Shown: in pieces, positions 59,683 to 64,000 of the stretch
Layout: each line of letters starts with the position of its first letter
Numbering within the stretch: the first letter of the stretch is position 1
Source: Pelecanus crispus
Lineage: Eukaryota; Chordata; Aves; Pelecaniformes; Pelecanidae
Direction of reading: 5' to 3'
DNA: 64,000 nucleotides
NCBI RefSeq assembly: GCF_030463565.1
Contig: NC_134675.1
Location: forward strand, 11,987,862-12,051,861
Position numbers and translations under genes: made by a program
The notes under the pieces: generated by a model
The model's database searches: none
What the model was told of the DNA's origin: nothing
Seen by the model: only the letters and a program-made list of their open reading frames with translations

Positions 59683-62307
59683 TGAGCCAGGAGGAAACCA
59701 GGAGAGATGTCCCAAGGGAGAAAGAGGTATCTAAGGCAGAAAAAGTGTCATGCATATCCCTAGGGAAGCTATCAGAATGGCTCCTGGCAGGAGCTGGCTG
59801 TGTGCCTCCTATGATATTGGACCTCAGAGTCTTGTGCTGGGAGCAGGCTGTGGGTGCAGGCAGAGTAGGCATCTGTCTGCTGCAGCATCTGTGATAGCCA
59901 GTGAATCACAGTCCACCTGGGGAGCCTGTGCTGCCACTGAAACCAAATAGCCGGTCAGAGTTGCATGTTGCAGCCATAGCTCTGGAGAGACAGCTGGGAA
60001 ATGGCTGTGTGTCATCTCTCTTGACATTTTGCTGTCAAATATCAAAGAGTGCCTGTGCAAAGCTTGTCCTCCCACAGCAGCATCTGCACCAACATGAAGT
60101 GCATGTTGCTCATCAGGGCTTGCCAGCATATCGGTGCTGGTGCTGGAAGCCAGCTCCAAGCAGCCATTTCCCAGAGGCAGCGGAGACCCAGTGCTTCAGC
60201 AGTGAAGTGTGCTGTCATCACGGTCTGTATCCTCAAAATGATGCTTTTCAAGTGGTTATATTGTGGCAACACTCAAAATATAGCAAAGCCTTCTGGAGAG
60301 ACGTGATCTAAGTGTTACAATCAGCTACAAAGGCAGTAACAAGGGCAGGGGAAGTCTGAATGAGTAGATAGGCACTGGGGGACCAGGGCCAGGGTTTTTT
60401 TCCCATAGTGCTGGGGGGGTGACAAGATAAATAGGAGCTCCTACTGCTATGTGTACCATCAGTGGTGCACAAGGTTCAAAATGGGACATGAACACTGCCC
60501 CAGCTGTTGAACACCACTTTCAGCATGTGTGTGTGCTAGGCACAGAGCCAGGAGCTGCTGTTACCCACAGTGGTTCTTGAAGAATGTTATCTTGGGAATC
60601 CCTGATATAAAAGATGTCCCAGGAACAGGGCTGAGGACAGACTCATTCCTTTCAGCCTCTGCAGCAGAGGCTATGGGAAAAGAGCCAGAGGCTTGTAAGA
60701 CAGAGGAGTCACTGAAAGGGGAGTGAAAGGTGATATAGGCATTAGGGAAACTATAGGTTGGAGGGGAGTTTAGGGTCACCTGATAGTCCTGCTGGATGTG
60801 GTCCAAGTGGACCAGGTGACCTCTCTACTTCAGAGCCTAATCCTGGGTGAAACATCCTAGTAGGAGCAGGCATGAGGGTGTGTGTGCCCCCCCATGTAGG
60901 TCTCATGATGATCTCTGGTAGAGTCTACCACAAGGCTTGTCTGCTTGCTAACGCTGGTGTTAGCATTAACTTTTACATCATTGGGTGTTTACTGTAAACA
61001 CCAGGTCCATTTCCATCTTTCTAATTTTTTTTCCTGCCAGCATTATCCTGTGTCTCTGAGAAGCACTATTATGTGTGGGAGGAAAGTACTTCTGATCTTT
61101 TTTTTTTAGCATCTTTTAATTGCTATTCTTATGCCATGAAGCTGGAAGAACTGTTCTGGAAGAACTGTTCTGCTGGAAGTTCCTGGTCTTTCTGTGGAGC
61201 TGTCTCATTGCTTACACTGTTGTTCTGACTTCATTTATCCCACATTTCTTAATTTCCCTTCTGGGCTCCCATGTGCCTTTGCAGCTCTGCTCCAAATCCA
61301 TTATCATTCCACAGTCACAAATGCAGGAATAAGGTAGGCAAAGACTCAGATATTGTGAATGCTACTTTCTGGAGTCTGAAGGTCAGTGGTGGCAACAGAC
61401 CAGGGGTCCTGGAGTCCAGAGCAGGATCACAGATTGCAGTGTCAGGGTGCTGTGAGCACTGAGGATGCCTGGATGAGATATGGGATGTGGATTGCTGATC
61501 AAGGGTGTTTGGGCCAGGGTTTTCAGAATGAGGGAATGATCTATGAGAGTTCTGTGCTATATGGGACCTATTTAACTGTCAGCAGTAGCTCCCCATGGCC
61601 TCACTGAAGTCATCTGCTTCTTTTCACGAGAGGCACTTGTGTGCAAAAGTAGTTGCATACTTTGGTTTGCTCCCCTGGCACCATTAAAAGAGCTCAGGAC
61701 CTCATAGGGACTCCTGGATTTTGGAGAAGAATGGTTGTTGCTGCTTTTCTGTTCCAGTCTGTTCCTGCTTTCCAGTCTCTGCCTGGACTTGTGTCTCTCC
61801 AATGTTGCAAGGTCTAGCAGTGCAGTTAAGTGTTTGGTTCTTAAAGGAAAGTTCAAGGTACCTAAAGGCAGGCAAAGATATTGAATCCAGTGTGAGAAGA
61901 TGGACTGCTCTCATCAGAGTGCAGCGCTTCATTTCAGACCCTGTGCTGTCTATATGTTTTCCTGTGAGAGTACAGTGCCATCAGCAGTGAGGTCTTCATT
62001 TGGCCCAAAGCTTGTGCAGCCCTTTGGCCACTTGAGTGAAATCAATTACTCACTTCAGATAAGTTTGAGAGGGGTCAGTTGGAAGCACAAGTGTTGTCCC
62101 AGGAGTCTGCAGGGAGGGGGGATGTGTTTGTCTTATATTGTGGTGCTTTTCCTGAAGAAGGAGAACTCGGGACCTTGTGCTCAGGTACTTGTGCTGACAA
62201 GGACCAGTCTGCTTAGGTCATGAAGTCTTCAGTCAAACAAAGGATGCTTTAAATAGTCACTGCCTTTCCTGAGAGGTGACTTCCTTTGTGTTTTTGTCTC
62301 TCTCTAG
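59683..62307. other. Non-coding stretch upstream of the RUSC2 coding exon
   Basis: Presumed RUSC2 intron. No repeat or coding exon recognised. A 14-15 bp tandem duplication (TGGAAGAACTGTTC twice) sits at about 61142-61170. A pyrimidine-rich tract (62282-62305) leads to the splice acceptor. Confidence 0.5.
62282..62307 (+). other. RUSC2: Splice acceptor of the RUSC2 first coding exon
   Basis: Polypyrimidine run ending TCTCTCTCTAG, with AG at 62306-62307, 107 bp upstream of the start codon. It is a strong acceptor and explains how 5' UTR would join this exon. Confidence 0.75.
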
Positions 62308-62323
62308 GTATCTGAATTCCCCC

Positions 62324-62422
62324 ATGAGAAGTGTCCTCCCAGCCTCTCATGCGCACCCCTACCTGTCCATGGGTAGCACCAGCTTAACTGATGTCCTGAA
62401 GAGCATTCCTCACCATGGATAG
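62324..62422 (+). other. Upstream ORF overlapping the RUSC2 start codon
   Basis: ATG at 62324 opens a 32-codon frame that ends at TAG 62420-62422, overlapping the RUSC2 ATG (62415) out of phase by 8 nt. A second short upstream ORF starts at 62349 and a minimal one (ATG-TCC-TGA) near 62391. Overlapping uORFs usually lower translation of the main frame. Confidence 0.6.
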
Positions 62423-64000
62423 TTCACCCAAACTGACTGGCGAGACACTGATTGTCCATCACATTCCCCTGGTGCATTGCCAGGTCCCTGATAGACAGTG
62501 CTGCTCCGTGAGCAAAAAGACCAACCCCTTCTGCCAGCCAGAGCTAGGCATTACACAGACCTCTGCCCTTACGGACAGAGGCCTTTCACAAACTGACTCC
62601 TTGGTGTACAGCAGCTTTCTCCAGGCCTCCGAAACCTCAGCAGAGGCCTCAGACAACAAAGGCGACAAAGCGAGGGACTTGATTGTCCATAGTGTCAGTA
62701 AGCAACACAACCCTTTCCTGCTGAATGAGGGTAAAGACCTCAGCATCTTTGGGGATGACTTGGGTCAAAAATCTTTCCACCTTCACAACTCCGTTGTGGC
62801 TGGAAAATCTCCCTTTCATCTGCACGAGCTGGCCTTGCCCCCTTTCCACCTCCATGACTCCAACCACATTGTGAAATCCTGGAACATGGCCAGCCGGTCC
62901 GGTGTGGTAGACGGGCAAGAGGACAAAATCAGCAGTGACAATGTCCAGAAGAGGAACAATGCGAACCAGTGCCACCAGGCCTCAGAACGCATGGAGCTGG
63001 ATGAATGCAGCTGCCATTGTGGCAGCTCCTCCAGATTCTCTTTCGATGGTGGCAACCAGGAGTGGAACCAGAACACAGGTGAATCGCTGAGGAATCAGGA
63101 TGCCCTGCCGAGACGGACATGCAGCTGTTCCAGCTCAGAGCTCCAGCACTGTCACTGCTACAGTTCATCAAGTCAGTCTGAAGTGACTGACCAACAGATG
63201 GGCTACATAAGTGACTCTTCCTGCAACAGCTCTGATGGGGTGCTGGTGAACTTCAGTGCTCTCTACAACAAAATGAATGGCCATTCTCAATCTAACCTGA
63301 ATTCAGCCAACCTGTCCTATGACTCTTCCTTCTGCAGCCACTCAGACACAGGAGCTTTTTACCTGGATTTGCATTCATCACCCACAGAATCCAAGATGTC
63401 TTGTGAGTCACATCACCCAGAGAGTTCAGGGAAGATGTGTGGGTGTCAGCACTCCTCCTCACCTGTCCTTGATGCTAACTGTAACTCCTACCACCTCCAC
63501 CGTGAGCCTTGCACTTCAGAGAGCTCAGATCTCACTGCCTGCTTCCAGAGCCAAGCGCGGCTTGTTGTGGCTACTCAGAATTATTATAAGTTAGTCACGT
63601 GTGACTTGTCTTCCCAGTCATCCCCCAGCCCGGCAGGATCTTCCATAACTAGCTGCTCAGAAGACCATACCAAAGGTAGCCCAGCCCAGCCCACTGAATA
63701 CTATCTGTTTAGAAGGCCTGACCTGAGACAAGAAGAAAGCAATGTGGAGTGCAGTGAAGAGGAGGCAAAGGGAGAAGCCACCCAGAACATGATTGAGGGT
63801 CAGGTCTATGTGAATGTGTCACCACCTAACCTCAACACAAGCCGGCAGCGCTCCAGGAGCTATGATCAGAACCTGGACAGGAGTCCTAGCAGCAGGCTGG
63901 GCTCTTTGGAGCGTATGGTGAGCTGTCCGGTCAAGCTGAGTGAAAGTCCAGCAATACCTATCCAGAGTTGCCCCCCAAAGCGAGTGACATCTTTTGCTGA
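62415..64000 (+). CDS. RUSC2: RUSC2 (iporin) N-terminal coding region, partial
   Basis: RUSC2 is a cytosolic and vesicle-associated adaptor with RUN and SH3 domains that binds Rab1 and other trafficking partners. The ATG at 62415 is in a strong context (CACCATGG) and opens an uninterrupted frame of 528 codons to the window edge. Matches to the vertebrate protein are clear at the start ([20 protein letters not shown]), in MELDEC, in [16 protein letters not shown], in [13 protein letters not shown] and in the long block around [20 protein letters not shown]. The visible part is the Ser/His/Cys-rich, probably disordered N-terminus; RUN and SH3 lie beyond the window. Three FHLH motifs occur at residues 121, 134 and 144. 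The first coding exon of RUSC2 is very long in mammals, consistent with no splice site here. Confidence 0.97.
   Translation, partial: MDSSPKLTGETLIVHHIPLVHCQVPDRQCCSVSKKTNPFCQPELGITQTSALTDRGLSQTDSLVYSSFLQASETSAEASDNKGDKARDLIVHSVSKQHNPFLLNEGKDLSIFGDDLGQKSFHLHNSVVAGKSPFHLHELALPPFHLHDSNHIVKSWNMASRSGVVDGQEDKISSDNVQKRNNANQCHQASERMELDECSCHCGSSSRFSFDGGNQEWNQNTGESLRNQDALPRRTCSCSSSELQHCHCYSSSSQSEVTDQQMGYISDSSCNSSDGVLVNFSALYNKMNGHSQSNLNSANLSYDSSFCSHSDTGAFYLDLHSSPTESKMSCESHHPESSGKMCGCQHSSSPVLDANCNSYHLHREPCTSESSDLTACFQSQARLVVATQNYYKLVTCDLSSQSSPSPAGSSITSCSEDHTKGSPAQPTEYYLFRRPDLRQEESNVECSEEEAKGEATQNMIEGQVYVNVSPPNLNTSRQRSRSYDQNLDRSPSSRLGSLERMVSCPVKLSESPAIPIQSCPPKRVTSFA

Overview
The window looks like bird genomic DNA. 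The evidence is the dense load of CR1 LINEs ending in tandem ATTCTATG-type 3' tails, and one family of avian-type endogenous retrovirus LTRs with 5-bp target duplications. One host gene is recognisable: the 5' coding part of RUSC2 (RUN and SH3 domain containing 2, iporin) at 62308-64000 on the + strand, running off the right edge. RUSC2 lies on human 9p13, and much of human 9p corresponds to the avian Z chromosome, so a Z-linked contig is likely; this is inference from synteny knowledge, not something seen here.

Layout. 1-7367 has no recognisable gene but holds a compact CpG island at 2630-2890 that could be a RUSC2 5' exon or promoter. 7368-9780 is a CR1 split by a 525-bp solo LTR, followed by an ancient CR1. 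14662-17377 is a CR1 fragment abutting a truncated, internally deleted ERV on the - strand. 20617-23546 contains an inverted pair of unusual composite CR1 3' ends. 24360 to about 28760 is a near full-length CR1 with both ORF1 (zinc finger plus SGNH esterase) and ORF2 (endonuclease plus reverse transcriptase), all decayed. 29138-29680 and 37177-37741 are solo LTRs. 37893-48754 carries eight further CR1 pieces of different age. 49159-59677 is a 10.5-kb nested ERV complex. 59683-62307 is unexplained sequence upstream of the RUSC2 coding exon.

The most interesting region is the complex at 49159-59677. The outer LTRs share the 5-bp target duplication ATCCC, so they belong to one old - strand provirus. 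Inside it lie an orphan 3' LTR of another subfamily with its own 3' internal sequence, a 3-kb CR1 between RNase H and integrase, and a solo LTR with its own duplication (AGGAC). The ERV family shows: gag and pro-pol in one frame separated by a single UAG followed after 10 nt by a perfect 6-bp hairpin, identical in two independent copies; a long pre-gag region with hydrophobic segments and eight in-frame 30-bp repeats coding Thr/Ala-rich decapeptides; a tRNA-Lys-like primer binding site; and LTRs with a palindromic CRE-type site 8-9 bp from the TATA box. No envelope gene was found. All ERV and CR1 coding regions here are broken.

Apart from RUSC2 no host coding exon can be supported. Most of the window is probably RUSC2 5' intron or intergenic DNA filled with retroelements. 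Boundaries of old repeats are approximate because they were read by eye without alignment.
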